The notes beneath the pieces are model-generated. The model made no database searches, had not been told where the DNA came from, and saw only the letters and a list, made by a program, of their open reading frames with translations. From positions 27,550,067-27,614,066 of the forward strand of contig CM058230.1 of NCBI GenBank assembly GCA_030180135.1: DNA of 64,000 bases. The letters are read 5' to 3'. Positions within the stretch are counted from its first letter, which is position 1. Every line of letters begins with the position of its first letter. A program made the translations under genes and the position numbers. Origin of the DNA: Orychophragmus violaceus. Its lineage: Eukaryota; Streptophyta; Magnoliopsida; Brassicales; Brassicaceae. This document shows positions 10,261-21,200 of this stretch, one piece after another.

Positions 10261-11778
10261 ATGTCGGGAAACCATAACGAAATCGATCCGAAAAACCCAA
10301 GGTTTGACCTAAGCGATCATGAAGGAAGTGATTACGACCAGAGTGATCACGAAGATGATACGGCGCACGACGGCAAACAGACGCGGGACGCCACTAAGTC
10401 GAAGAAAGCTGGAGATAACGGTAAACATGTCCCGTCACTCAGCGAAACGGCAGAACAAATCGAGCAAGACAAAGTTCTAGCTACTCTGATGGCCAAGATC
10501 GAGTCACAGAACGATTTGATCAAAACGTTCTCGGAACGAATTGATTTATTGCAGACAGAACAAGCAAAGATCCGTTCGGAGCAGTCAAGGAAATCCAAGA
10601 AAGAAGTGCCTCCAAAAGTAAAAGACAAAGTCGCCAGACGACTAGACTACGACACATCTGAGGAGAGCCACCGAGAACAAAGTCGAAGCAGTGAATCCAG
10701 GAGCAACTCACGCAAGGAACGCGATGAGAAGGACACTCGCGAACGGAGCTCACATCAAAAGAAAGATTCAGAACCCAAACGTAGTTCGAGCCGGGAGCAC
10801 GACGATTGGAGCGACGAGAGGTACTCACCTGATAAAGACGAGCGCACCGACCACGAAACACGGAGATTGCATCACTGACGAAATTCGCGATATGAGAATG
10901 ACTCGCACCGTGATAACTATCGCCACGAGTGAGGTATGTCGCACGAGAAAACTCATGGAGCGTCTATTCGCCGAGCAAGTCGCAACCATGTCGAGAAACA
11001 GTTAACCGAGCTCAGAGACACCCTAAAAGAACTAAAAGAAGTCCACGGCATCAAGGGATCTGCACCCGAAATCGACCGGATCATCGAAGAAACTCAGAGG
11101 ACACCCTTCACCTCGCGCATCACAAACACGTACATCAGGCAAAAGGAAAAGCTCAGGTTACCAATGTATGACGGCACGAAGGATCCAGCAACCCATCTGA
11201 CGACATTCAAAATCATGGCAGCAAAAGCACGATTTTCATCAAGCAAAGAGCGTGACATCGGCTTCTGCCAACTGTTCGCCGAAACTCTGGAAAGAGACGC
11301 ACTGACCTGGTTTTCCCGACTCCCGTCCAAATCGATCGATAGTTTCTCCGACCTCACATGGGCATTCGTAAGGCATCACTTCGCCTACATACGTAAGGAC
11401 ACCTCGCTAAGCGCATTGATGTCCATGACGCAAGAAAAGAAGGAAACTTTGAAGGCCTTCATAGAAAGATTCAGAACAATCATGACGCGAGCGGAGGCCC
11501 CAGATAAGTTCACTATCGCGGCCTTGACAAATGCCGTCTGGCACGAGTCGCCTTTCTACCAGGATCTGGTCGTCAACCCGCCGTTGACCATCGAAGATGC
11601 ACTCCATCGAGCGAACAAATTCGTGGAATTAGAGGAGAAAAAGGTCGCTTTAGCCAAAAGATTCGGTTCCGGTAAACAGATAGATAAGAAGGAAGAGAGA
11701 GAGCCTAGGCAACATTACGACAAAGGGGCTAAAACGACATCGAATATCGAAATAGGACAACTGCCAAGTCGCAGGTAA
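10261..11778 (+). pseudogene. Gypsy A gag (Retrotrans_gag), two in-frame stops
   Basis: Gag forms the virus-like particle of the retrotransposon. One 506-codon frame starts at ATG 10261, 46 bases after the LTR. Residues 1-90 are acidic (HNEIDPKN, DYDQSDHEDD), residues 75-120 are coiled-coil-like, and residues 120-210 are Arg/Ser/Asp/Glu-rich. The Retrotrans_gag domain covers about residues 290-450 (LPMYDGTKDPATHL, GFCQLFAETL, TWFSRLPSKSI, FVRHHFAYIR, KETLKAFIERFR). Two TGA codons break the frame at 10876 and 10930; both would be CGA before a C-to-T change. After about 11,770 the protein ends abruptly because a deletion fuses gag to the relic RNase H in another frame; the zinc knuckle and protease are lost. 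Confidence 0.88.
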
Positions 11779-12417
11779 TAGCTGATTTCCTTGTAGAATT
11801 ATCGCCCGAATTAGATGTCGGTACCGAGATAGAAGATAAGAATTGGAAACTATTTGTCGGTGGCGCCTCGTCCAAAAAAGGAGCCGGGATAGGAGCACGT
11901 CTCATATCACCAACCGGAGAAGTGTTGGAGCAATCGTTCAAATTGGGTTTCACGGCGTCTAATAACACAGCCGAGTATGAGGCTTTATTGGCCGGTCTTA
12001 GGCTAGCCAGAGAAATCGGAGTACGACATCTTTTGGCCCATTGCGATTCCATGCTTGTCGCGAACCAAATCAACGGAGATTATGAAGCAAAAAAACGAAC
12101 GAATGGAGGCCTATCGAAAGGCGGCACTAGAGCTTACCAGCCCCTTCAAGTTCTTTGACATTATCCAGATACCGAGAAAAGAAAATGCGACGGCAGATGC
12201 ACTCGCATCTCTGGCATTGAATCCCGATCTCTGCCGACGGATTCCAGTGGAGACAATCCATGAACCAAGTATCCCGCCTCCTGAAGGTACTCATGAAGAA
12301 TCGGATGATGTCTCAACCCAACAAAGCGACGAGGACGACATGTGTCTTGAGAGTCAAGCAAAAACTGCTGACCTCATCGCACTATTAACGAAAGCGGGGA
12401 TTGGCGACAAGAAATAA
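11779..12417 (+). pseudogene. Gypsy A second (cellular-type) RNase H relic
   Basis: An RNase H of the cellular/archaeal type lies after the deletion point, characteristic of Tat-lineage elements, where it follows the ordinary RNase H. The frame reads QVIADFLVELSPELD, KLFVGGASSKKGAGIGARL, FTASNNTAEYEALLAGLRLA and HCDSMLVANQINGDY; the D and E motifs (GGAS..., AEYEALL, CDS) match the active-site blocks, although the first Asp (usually DGAS) is Gly here. Around 12,090 an A-run is out of step by one base and the protein continues in another frame (RMEAYRKAALELTSPFKFF, IPRKENATADALASLA). With the first acidic residue gone and a frameshift, it cannot be active. Confidence 0.8.
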
Positions 12418-13634
12418 GAGCATACCTCACGGAAGGAAAGCTTCCAGAAGACAAATGGGCAGCACGACGACTTAAAGTCAGAAGTGCACAGTACACGATG
12501 CACAATTATGTTCTCTATAAGTACTCAGCCAACAAGATTCTTCTCAGATGCATACACGGAGATGAAGTAAGTCGAGTTCTCGAAGAAACACATTCAGGAG
12601 AATGAGGCAATCATTCTGGAGGTCGATCCCTCGCTCTCAAAATCAAGCTGAACGGTCAATATTGGCCGACTATGGTAGCCGACTGCGAGACATACTCCAA
12701 CAAATGTGAAAAATGTCAGCGTCATGCGCCATTTATACATCGACCAACGGAACTGCTCATACTCGGCTGCGACTTACCCATTCATGAGATGGGCAATGGA
12801 CATAGTCGGGCCTTTGCCGCTATCCAATCAAAGGCGTTTCCTACTTATCATGACCGACTACTTCACAAAGTGGGTAGAGGCCAAAGCATTCGTCGCAATT
12901 CATGACGTCCAAGTCCAGAACTTCGTTTGGAAATACATTATATGTCGGTTTGGGCTACCTTACGGATTGTCACGGACAATGGATCGCAGTTCATCTCAAA
13001 CCAGTTTGAAGGGTTTTGCAAGAAGTGGGATATACAGCTAAGCGAATTAACACCGAGGTATCCTCAAGGAAACGGACAAGCCAAAGCAATGAATAAAACC
13101 ATCATTGCCGGCATCAAGAAGCGGCTTGAAAGCAAAAAAGGAATTTGGGCCGACGAGCTCAATGGAGTCCTTTGGTCATATAGAACGACTCCACGCCGCG
13201 CAACAGGAGCTACCCCATTTTCCTTGGCTTTTGGCGTGGAAGCAATGGTACCAGCAGAGGCAAACATCTACACACTTCGCCGATCTCTCATGCCGCAAAG
13301 TGCCGAGATCAACGAGAAACTGTTGATCCAAGCTCTTGATACCTTAGAAGAAGAACGAGATCGGGCTTTACTCAGAATTCAAAATTACCAGCAACTCGCA
13401 ACTCGGTACTACAACCAAAAAGTCAAAGAACGACATTTTCAAGTCGGCGACTACGTCCTGCGCAAGGTCTACGAAAATACAAAGGAGTGGAGAGCAGGCA
13501 AACTCGGTGCAAAGTGGGAAGGACCCTACAAGGTGACGAAAGTCGTCAAACCCGGAGTGTACGAGCTCGCATCGATGAAGGGAAAGGCTTTACCGCGTTC
13601 CTGGAATTCGGCGAGCCTAAAGGAGTACTTCTAA
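12418..13634 (+). pseudogene. Gypsy A integrase relic with catalytic Glu changed to Lys
   Basis: Integrase inserts the cDNA into the genome. Pieces in several frames give the HHCC zinc domain (ETHSGE, NHSGG, CEKCQRHA), the first core Asp (MRWAMDIVGPLP), the second (IVTDNGSQFIS) and a long open C-terminal part ending in SLKEYF (12927-13634). The spacing from the second Asp to the third catalytic position is the expected 35 residues, but the residue there is Lys (GNGQAKAMNKTI, where the family has GNGQAEAMN), a G-to-A change. An in-frame TGA sits at 12604 and there are frameshifts near 12,770 and 12,940. The C-terminal region has the GDYVLRK.Y and WEGPYKV blocks usual for Gypsy integrases. Confidence 0.88.
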
Positions 13635-13652
13635 GACTTCAAGGCGCTTTTC

Positions 13653-13673
13653 AAAAAAAAAAAAAAAAAAAAA
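13653..13673 (+). repeat. A21 homopolymer after Gypsy A integrase
   Basis: A run of 21 A residues directly after the integrase stop codon region. It could be a slipped purine run; no function is evident. Confidence 0.9.
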
Positions 13674-13897
13674 TCCTATGTATGAACTACGAGCGACTTG
13701 ATTCTTCCTAGGAAGATACGTAGGCAGCTTTAACCGGCACATTCGCAAAATTAAGAAAATTTTCATTTTACAGCTCAGATACCGCCTTGAAAGCTCATCA
13801 AAAGCCAATTAGGTCAGTCTTTTCACTAAGTTAAATATTCTTAATACTAACAAAAGCCGAGTTCTAACTCGCAAACCTAAGCCGAGTTCTAACTCGC

Positions 13898-14063
13898 AAA
13901 AGTCGGGTCTAAGTAACTCGCAAAAAGCCGAGCTCCTTAGTTGGCAAAAGTCGGGTCTAAGTAACTCACAAAAAGCCGAGCTCCATAGTTCGCAAAAGTC
14001 GGGTCTAAGTAACTCGCCAAAAGCCGAGCTCCATAGTTCGCAAAAGTCGAGTCTAAGAACTCG
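13898..14063 (+). repeat. 48-bp minisatellite in Gypsy A
   Basis: Starts of the unit AAAAGTCGGGTCTAAGTAAC recur at 13898, 13946, 13994 and 14042, exactly 48 bp apart, with a partial last unit. Each unit has two related halves (AGTCGGGTCTAAGTAACTCG and AGCCGAGCTCCATAGTTCG). Because 48 is a multiple of three, a minus-strand frame stays open through it, which I treat as a by-product. Tandem repeats after the integrase are common in Tat-like elements. Confidence 0.92.
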
Positions 14064-15001
14064 CACTAGCATCATGCCTCCTGGCCAGAGGTGTGGTCTT
14101 CCTTGCACACGAGGTGCACATCGTGGTAAGTAAAAGCCGGGATCCGTCCTGCAAATTCTTCGCGGTGGATGATAACAAATAAGACGAGCACAGCATCGCA
14201 CATTCGTCCGCCCTTAGAATAAAGCCGAGCACCCATAAGTCTCGCAAACCGCCATTATGGCAAGAATCACAATGAAATCACTACTTGTTTAAAATTTGTC
14301 AAGAACAAGTTTAAACATAGTAGCACGACTTGGTAACAAATCACAGTGAAAGTCGCTAAATTGTTTAAGTCTGACGACGAGTTTAATACATAATACACGA
14401 TTAGTTAGATTTGATTACAAGTATGTTCTCAAGTCGCTAAATTGTTTAGACTCGTTGATAACAAGCTTAATACAAGTCTAAGTTTGATTTGGTTGAAAAC
14501 ATGTACGCAAGTCGCTAAACTGTCTAAAAAATTGTCCAAGAACAAGTTTGAACAGGATTAGCCCGACTTAATTATAAAGTACATATTCCCAATCGACATT
14601 TACTTAAGTTTGTCAAAAACAACTTTAAGATAGACTGATTCAAATCGCTATCAGGTTTTAAAGCAAACTTAAATGTAAAACTCAAAATTAACTTAAACCG
14701 AAAGGTTTGCAAAAATAAATAAGAGCTATTACAAAGCCGATACAAATAGAATATTAATCAGCCCCGGCCGATGACTTCTAAGGCTCGCTAATCTTCTCGG
14801 TACCACCCTTCTCGATCCGGTCTTGCACCTTAGGAACGCCATCTATAGACGCGATCTCTGAACGGACAGACTGAACAAGGTCAGCAGGAACCGCCTCCGG
14901 AATTATCCCACGATTGGTTCCAAACTGGTCGACATCCTTCGGGACAGGAGGAGAGAGTCATGAGAACGGTTAAGAAGAGGATGATATATTGGTGAGAGGA
15001 C
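14064..15001. other. Gypsy A 3' internal region and last part of its antisense ORF
   Basis: From 14064 to about 14770 the sequence shows repeated blocks such as AAGTCGCTAAATTGTTTAA (near 14351, 14432, 14511) spaced about 80 bp apart, with no coding potential. From about 14960 down to 14783 on the minus strand lies the C-terminal end of the antisense protein (VDQFGTNRGIIPEAVPADL, VRSEIASIDGVPKVQDRIEK), which the Copia C2 insertion cut off from its upstream exons at 29892-32350. Confidence 0.6.
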
Positions 15002-15006
15002 GAACG

Positions 15007-15641
15007 TGAAGGATTGTTTAGTGTTAATCCTGATTCAATTCTTCAGATTAAACTCACCTAAACATGCCAAATCTAGGTTCTCTTGCAGAATCATAAAGGA
15101 TCTCACCTGTTACCTTATTATGCAGCGGAAAGAGGAGGTACGGGTCAGAGATCAGCAGAACCACCAAGAGATAGCTCCTCCAAAGGCTCACACACGCACG
15201 CACAGGAAATTGGCTGCTAGACCAGCTGGTGGGAGGCGCAGAAGAGAGAGAGAGGTGGCGCAGAGGCTTAGGGAAAATTAGGTGGCTAGGTTAAGTTTTA
15301 ATCATAAAACTTATGCCTAATTCCTTTTGGGCTTTTGGGCCCAATTCCCAGTCTGATTAAATCCCTTGGATTTAATCAGGCCCTTCTATCTCTCTAAGCA
15401 CAGTAAATGCCTAGCACTTTTACCGTACTTCTGCTAAGTCGTTCCTACACATTTTCCTGTTAGCTTAGGCGTGTGACCCATATGGGATCATATAATAAAG
15501 GCAATAAGTCCAAGACTTATAGATCATGAGTGGACTCTAGCAAGCCATCATGACCCCCAGTATTATATGACTTATGTCTGATCATTGACATACTCTTACT
15601 TTCTAGAGACAGTACAGAGATTACTGGACATAATTCCAACA
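15007..15641 (-). repeat. C2 3' LTR (left)
   Basis: 635 bp, ends TAATTCCAACA on the plus strand. The outer 140 bases (15007-15150, the U5 end in element sense) differ strongly from the other C2 LTR, while the rest differs at only about 10 positions. Confidence 0.93.
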
Positions 15642-15659
15642 ATCTCCCACTTGTACTGG
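15642..15659 (-). promoter_or_regulatory. C2 polypurine tract
   Basis: ATCTCCCACTTGTACTGG on the plus strand, that is ACAAGTGGGAGAT in element sense, directly next to the LTR; it primes plus-strand DNA synthesis in Copia elements. Confidence 0.85.
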
Positions 15660-16491
15660 AATCTCTGTATTCATATTCCTTTTGTCTCAATATCTCGATT
15701 AGTCATAAGGAAAGATTAGTGTCATCCTTATAAAGCCTAATCTTGTTCATCGGACTCTGATTTGATACTGACAATCCAAACGACTCGAGAAAGTCCGTTT
15801 GAGCATGGCCATGCATTTTCCAGTATTCAAATCTCCGATTGGCCTAGAGATATTCACTCCATTTATATTGGAGGGACAAATCCCGTCTTGTTCCATCACT
15901 GTAAACTACTCATTTCATAATACACCCAATCAAGGTCCTTATAACTATCGCTTAACGACAGCATTAGACAATGATCAAAGCGCATTAGTTCATGTGCAGT
16001 CACATGCATGCGAACTCAGGTCTAAGGACTATACTCTATAGTCGTAGTAAGAATCTCTTATGACACAGATATAAATATCCTGAAGAGTTCTTCTAATCGG
16101 GTCTTGTCCGGTCGTATGTACCCAACATACACCTATGTACTGACTTTGATGCCGCGCATCTATGACACACTGAGACTTTGTCATAAGTCACATACCAATC
16201 TAGTCTCACATGGTTGTTGGTGTTCCAATTTCAACAACCTTCGACTAGGGACAGGATGATATAAGCCATCTATCAAATATAGGGTCTCATGATCAAGCTA
16301 AATGACTTTGATGACTCAAGATCAAGTCACTTACTTCGATGACCTATAAAATGGTTCATATCATTTTGGAACGATTATTTCATCACAGTTAAAATAATCT
16401 TGAAATAATAATTTCATTAAACATCATAAAATGTTTTACAAGAACATATCAATAACTAAATAAAACCCTCAAACTCCCACTCAAATTTAGA
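15660..16491 (-). other. C2 3' untranslated region
   Basis: About 830 bp between the pol stop and the polypurine tract. It is nearly identical, in inverted orientation, to 25840-26650 of C1. An 80-codon open frame occurs in both copies but on the strand opposite to the element and without family resemblance, so I do not call it a gene. Confidence 0.7.
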
Positions 16492-19400
16492 TTACATTTC
16501 AATGTCTCTAATGCCTACAGCTTCAGTTAGGAACTCGAGCTTAGGTCTTGGGAGTGGCTTTGTCAATGGATCAGCGACGTTATCATCTGTCTGAACTCGG
16601 CTGATCTTGACTTCCTTTCTATTAATGATGTCACGTATCAAGTGAAATCTTCTTAGAACATGCTTGGATTTCTGATGTTATCTTGGTTCCTTTGCCTGAG
16701 CTATAGCACCATTGTTATCACAAAACAGTGCCAGAGGCTCAGCCGCATTTGGTATCACACCTAGTTCAATAATGAACTTTCGTATCCAAACAGCTTCCTT
16801 CGCTGCTTCCGAAGCGGCGATATATTCAGCTTCTGTAGTGGAATCAGCAACGGTGTCTTGCTTGGAGCTTCTCCAACTGATTGCACCGCCATTCAGACAA
16901 AAGATATAACCGGACTGTGACCGGAAATCATCTTGGTCTGTCTGGAAATTTGCGTCCGTGAATCCACTGACTTCAAGCACATCACTTCCACCGTATACCA
17001 AGAACTTGTCCTTAGTATGTCTTAGATACTTCAGGATATTCTTGACGGCAATCCAATGGTTTTCACCTGGATTTGACTGGTATCTACTCGTCATGCTCAA
17101 TGCATAAGCAACATCAGGACGAGTACAGATCATGGCATACATGATAGATCCTATTGCAGATGCATAAGGAATATTCTTCATGCGCTCAAGCTCAGCAGCC
17201 TTCGTAGGGCTCTGCTTCTTGCTTAGCGTTGTGCCATGTACCATTGGCGTGAAGCCCTTCTTGGAATCTTTCATGCTGAATCTTTGTAGGACTTTGTCAA
17301 TGTATGAATCTTGACACAAGCCTATCAGCCTTCTAGATCTATCCCGGTAGATCCTGATTCCAAGAACATATGCGGCTTCACCCATGTCTTTCATGGAAAA
17401 ACAACTTCCAAGCCAGTCCTTTACCGATTTCAGCATTGGAACGTCGTTTCCGAGAAGCAGTATGTCATCGACATACAGAATAAGAAATACTATCTTGCTC
17501 CCACTAGTTTTCTTATACACGCATTGTTCTTCTTCGTTTCTGATGAAGTCAAATTGCTTGATCGCTTCATCAAAACGAAGATTCCAGCTCCTCGATGCTT
17601 GCTTCAATCCATAAATGGATTTATGAAGCTTGCATACTTTCCCAGCATTCTTTGGATCTATGTAACCGTTAGGTTGTGTCATATACACATCCTCTTCCAG
17701 AATTCCATTCAGGAAGGCGGTTTTCACGTCCATCTGCCAAATTTCATAATCATGAAAAGCTGCAGTTGCTAGTAGAATCCGAATAGATTTCATCATTGCC
17801 ACTGGGGAATAGGTTTCATCGTAATCCACACCGTGAACTTGTCTGAAACCTTTTGCCACCAACCTGGCTTTATAAATCTGGACATTTCCATCCACGTCAA
17901 TCTTCTTCTTGAAGATCCATTTGCACTCGATGGCTTTTACACCAGCGGGTAAGTCAACCAACGAAAACACTTGGTTGACCGACATGGAGTCCATTTCGGA
18001 ATCAGTGGCTTTACGCCACTTAGAGGAATCTGGGCCCATCATGGCTTGATTGAAGTTCGATGGTTCATCACCATCAATGATCAGAAGATCATGACAGTTA
18101 GTCACGAGGAATCCTTGATATCTCTCGGGTTCGTGACGGATCCTCCCGGATCTTCGAACTTCAGGTACTACAGGTTCAGGCTCTACAATTTCTTGTAGGT
18201 CCTCCTGCTGCTCTTCCTCATTAGGTTGAGCAGTATCCTGTTCATCTTGAATTTCTTCAAGCAGTACCTTACTCCCACTGTCTTTCTTAGAGAGAAACTC
18301 CCTCTCAAAAAAGCTACAATCCCAGGCAACAAAAATCTTGTTCTCGGAACGCATGTAGAAGTAATAAGCCTTGGTTTCCTTCGGATAACCAATGAAGTAG
18401 CATTTATCAGACTTTGGTGTAAGCTTGTCAGAGATCAATCTCTTGACATAGGCTTCACAACCCCAAATTCTTAGATAAGACAGCACTGGAGTTACTCCAG
18501 TCCATAATTCATATGGTGTCTTTGCTACTGCTTTTGATGGCGCTCTATTTAGAGTGAACACTGCTGTTAGCAGAGCATATCCCCAAAGGGATATTGGAAG
18601 GTCTGTGTGACTCATCATAGATCGAACCATATCCAATAAGGTCCGATTTCTCCTCTCAGACACACCATTCCATTGTGGTGTTCCAGGAGGAGTGAGTTGG
18701 GATACGATCCCACACTCTCTCAGATGATCACTGAATTCTTGGCTTAAGTATTCTCCTCCTCGGTCGGACCGAAGAGCCTTAATGCTTTTGCCAAGTTGGT
18801 TCTGTACTTCATTTTGGAATTCTCTGAATTTCTCAAACGATTCAGACTTATGTTTCATCAAATAAACATATCCATACCTACTGAAATCATCAGTGAAGGT
18901 AATGAAGTACTGATAGTTTCCTCTTGCATTTGTGGACATTGGGCCACACACATCAGTGTGTATCAGGCCCAATAAGTCACTGGCCCTCTCGTTAGGTTTA
19001 TTAAAGGGGGCCCGTGTCATTTTGCCCATCATGCAGGATTCGCATTTCTCACATGACTCAAAGTCAAATGAGCCAAGAAGTCCATTCGAATGGAGCCTCT
19101 TGATGCGTTTCTCGCTGATGTGCCCTAAACGACAATGCCATAGAAACGTTCGGTTCTTCTCATTAGGTTTGAACCGTTTGGTATCAATGTTATAAATTGG
19201 CGCGGATTGATCAAGTATGTAAAGCCCATTCGTAAGAGGGGCACAACCATAGAACAAATTGTTGCGATTGAAGGAACATAATTTATTCTTAACTGAAAAA
19301 TCATAACCTTCCAAATCCAACAAAGAAATTGAAATAATATTTCTGCTTATCGCAGGTACAAAATAACAATTATTGAGTTCTAAAACCAATCCCGAAGGTA

Positions 19401-20060
19401 AAGACAACAAGTATGTGCCTACAGCTAGTGCAGGAACTTTCGCTCCATTCCCAACTCGTAGCTCCACTTGTCCTTGCTTCAGCCTCCTACTGTTGCTGAG
19501 TGCCTGCATATTTGTACAAATATGAGCCCCACAACCAGTATCCATAACCCATGAGGTATTATCAGAAGTAGTTGTATTAACTTCTATAACAAAAATACTT
19601 GATGAAGAAGTCTCCAGAGTCTTCTTCTTTAATTCCTTTAGACCTTCCTGGAATTTCTTACATTCTCTCCTCCAATGCCCTGGTTCTTTACAGAACCTGC
19701 AGATGTCAGTAGGCCCAGCCTTGGATTTGGGCTTGGGCTTTGGCGTGTCCTTATCCGAGACTTGGACAGCCTTAGCCTTTCCCTTGTCCTTGGCAGAGGA
19801 TTTCTTAAAGCCCTTGCCCTTTTGCACCATAAGCACATTGGGGTCCTTGGCGGTTTTCCTCAAGTTGGGCTCTGCAGTCTTGAGCATTCCGTGAAGCTCA
19901 GGCAATGTCTTACTCAAGCCATGCATATTGAAGTTCAGGATGAACTGATCATAGCTTGCAGGTAAAGACTGCAGAACGATGTCGCAGGCAAGTTCCTGGC
20001 TGATAGGGCAGTCGAGTTTCTGAATATGATCGAGATAACCCATCATCTTCAAGACATGAG
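16492..20060 (-). pseudogene. Copia C2 gag-pol, main part (one stop near the C-terminus)
   Basis: Copia gag-pol makes capsid, protease, integrase, reverse transcriptase and RNase H. An open frame of 1,124 codons runs 20052-16678. Counting from 20052: zinc knuckle CRFCKEPGHWRREC at about 118-131, protease DTGCGAH at about 171, integrase zinc domain from about 300 (HCRLGH...CEKCESC), core DDE (IHTDVCGP; RSDRGGEY; WNGVSERRN, with exactly 35 residues between the last two), then reverse transcriptase (QMDVKTAFLNG, LYVDDILLLG) and RNase H (SGFTDANFQ, STTEAEYIAAS, LFCDNNGA). A TAA at 16678-16680 interrupts the RNase H tail; the frame then stays open for about 60 further codons to TAA at 16492-16494 with a normal Copia ending (VADPLTKPLPRPKLEF). 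At 20056-20060 the frame enters the TSD of C1 and continues in phase at 27240. Confidence 0.93.
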
Positions 20061-20696
20061 TGTTGGAATTGTGTCCAGTAATCTCGGTACTGTCTCTAGA
20101 AAGTAAGAGTATGTCAATGATCAGACATAAGTCATATAATACTGGGGGTCATGATGGCTTGCTAGAGTCCGCTCATGATCTATAAGTCTTGGACTTATTG
20201 CCTTTATTATATGATCCCATATGGGTCACACGCCTAAGCTAACGGGAAAATACTAAGGAACGGTTTAGCAGAAGTACGGTAAAAGTGCTAGGCATTTACT
20301 GTACTTAGAGAGAATAAAGGGCCTGATTAAATCCATGGGATTTAATCAGAACTGAGAATTGGGCCCAAAAGCCCATGAGAACTAAAGGGAGTTTTAATGA
20401 ATAAAACTTGACCTAAAGCTCTCTAATTTTCTCAGCACTCTGCGCCTCCCTCCTCTCTCTCTGCGCCTCTCTCTCAGCTGGTCTAGCAGCCAAATTTCCC
20501 GGTGTGCGTGTGTGAGCCTTTGGAGGATCCATCTCTTGGTGGTTCTGCTGATCTCTGACCCTTACCTCCCATTCCGCTGCAAAACAAGGTAACAGGTGAG
20601 ATCCATTAAGTTTCTAAATAAGAGAACCTAGATCTGCATGTTTAGTAGGATGAATCAATCTGAGAATTGAATCAGGAAACACTAAACGGTCCAACA
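20061..20696 (+). repeat. C1 5' LTR
   Basis: 636 bp. Has 66 bp (about 20336-20401) that the right LTR lacks. Confidence 0.95.
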
Positions 20697-20697
20697 G

Positions 20698-20710
20698 TGG
20701 TATCAGAGCC
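20698..20710 (+). promoter_or_regulatory. C1 primer-binding site
   Basis: TGGTATCAGAGCC, complementary to the 3' end of plant initiator tRNA-Met, the standard Copia primer. Confidence 0.9.
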
Positions 20711-20859
20711 ATTGGTTCTGTGGTTTTTCTTGTTTAGAATCATGTTTAGGATTGTTTAAGAAGTGTTTTTGAATCAACCTACTGATAAGGAAAAACACTT
20801 AAGAAACAAAGAATTGAAACCTAAACAAACAAGAAATCGCATGATCCAATCTATATGAA

Positions 20860-21200
20860 TTGGTATGCGTCGGATTGTGATCGTTGAAGGATCACACGTC
20901 CGTATCGGCATGACGCACGGACCGATCGTGGATCGTGTCGCGTGGTCATTACCGACCGGCGATGATGCGCACGACCGAGGTGGACCAAGAGGAGCGATGG
21001 ACGATTACGATCGCGAGATCCCGTCCCGATCGTCGCTCGCTCACGTCCCAATCGATCGTCCCGACGCACGCCAAGGCTGTCCCGATCGCTCGGCGATCGC
21101 GTGAAGCCACCGACCCGAGCTCGACGATCGATCGTCCCGTCCCGTCCCGTCCCGTCCCGTCCAGCTGACCGTCTCGATCTTGGATCGCTCGAGTGCGGCT
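20860..21200 (+). other. GC-rich CGATCG-rich island in C1 leader
   Basis: An abrupt GC-rich island between primer site and gag, full of CGATCG, GATCGT and GTCCCG words and with a CCCGT pentanucleotide tract at about 21137-21162. Open frames exist on both strands because stops are rare in such sequence; I regard them as meaningless. A related but rearranged island lies in the C2 leader (28740-29090). Confidence 0.65.

Noticed and set aside
13809..14201. 130-codon minus-strand frame with a 16-residue repeat
   Set aside because: Produced by the 48-bp minisatellite (a multiple of three); no other coding evidence.
15799..16041. 80-codon frame, repeated on the other strand at 26266-26508
   Set aside because: It lies in the shared 3' untranslated region of C1 and C2, antisense to the elements; identity reflects recent common descent, and no family resemblance is seen.
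20698..20710. tRNA gene suggested by tRNA-like words (TGGTATCAGAGCC)
   Set aside because: It is the primer-binding site directly beside an LTR; no cloverleaf can be formed around it.
20851..21168. Arg/Asp-rich open frames on both strands in the GC-rich leader island
   Set aside because: Stop codons are rare in CGATCG-rich DNA; several overlapping frames are open and the sequence varies between C1 and C2.
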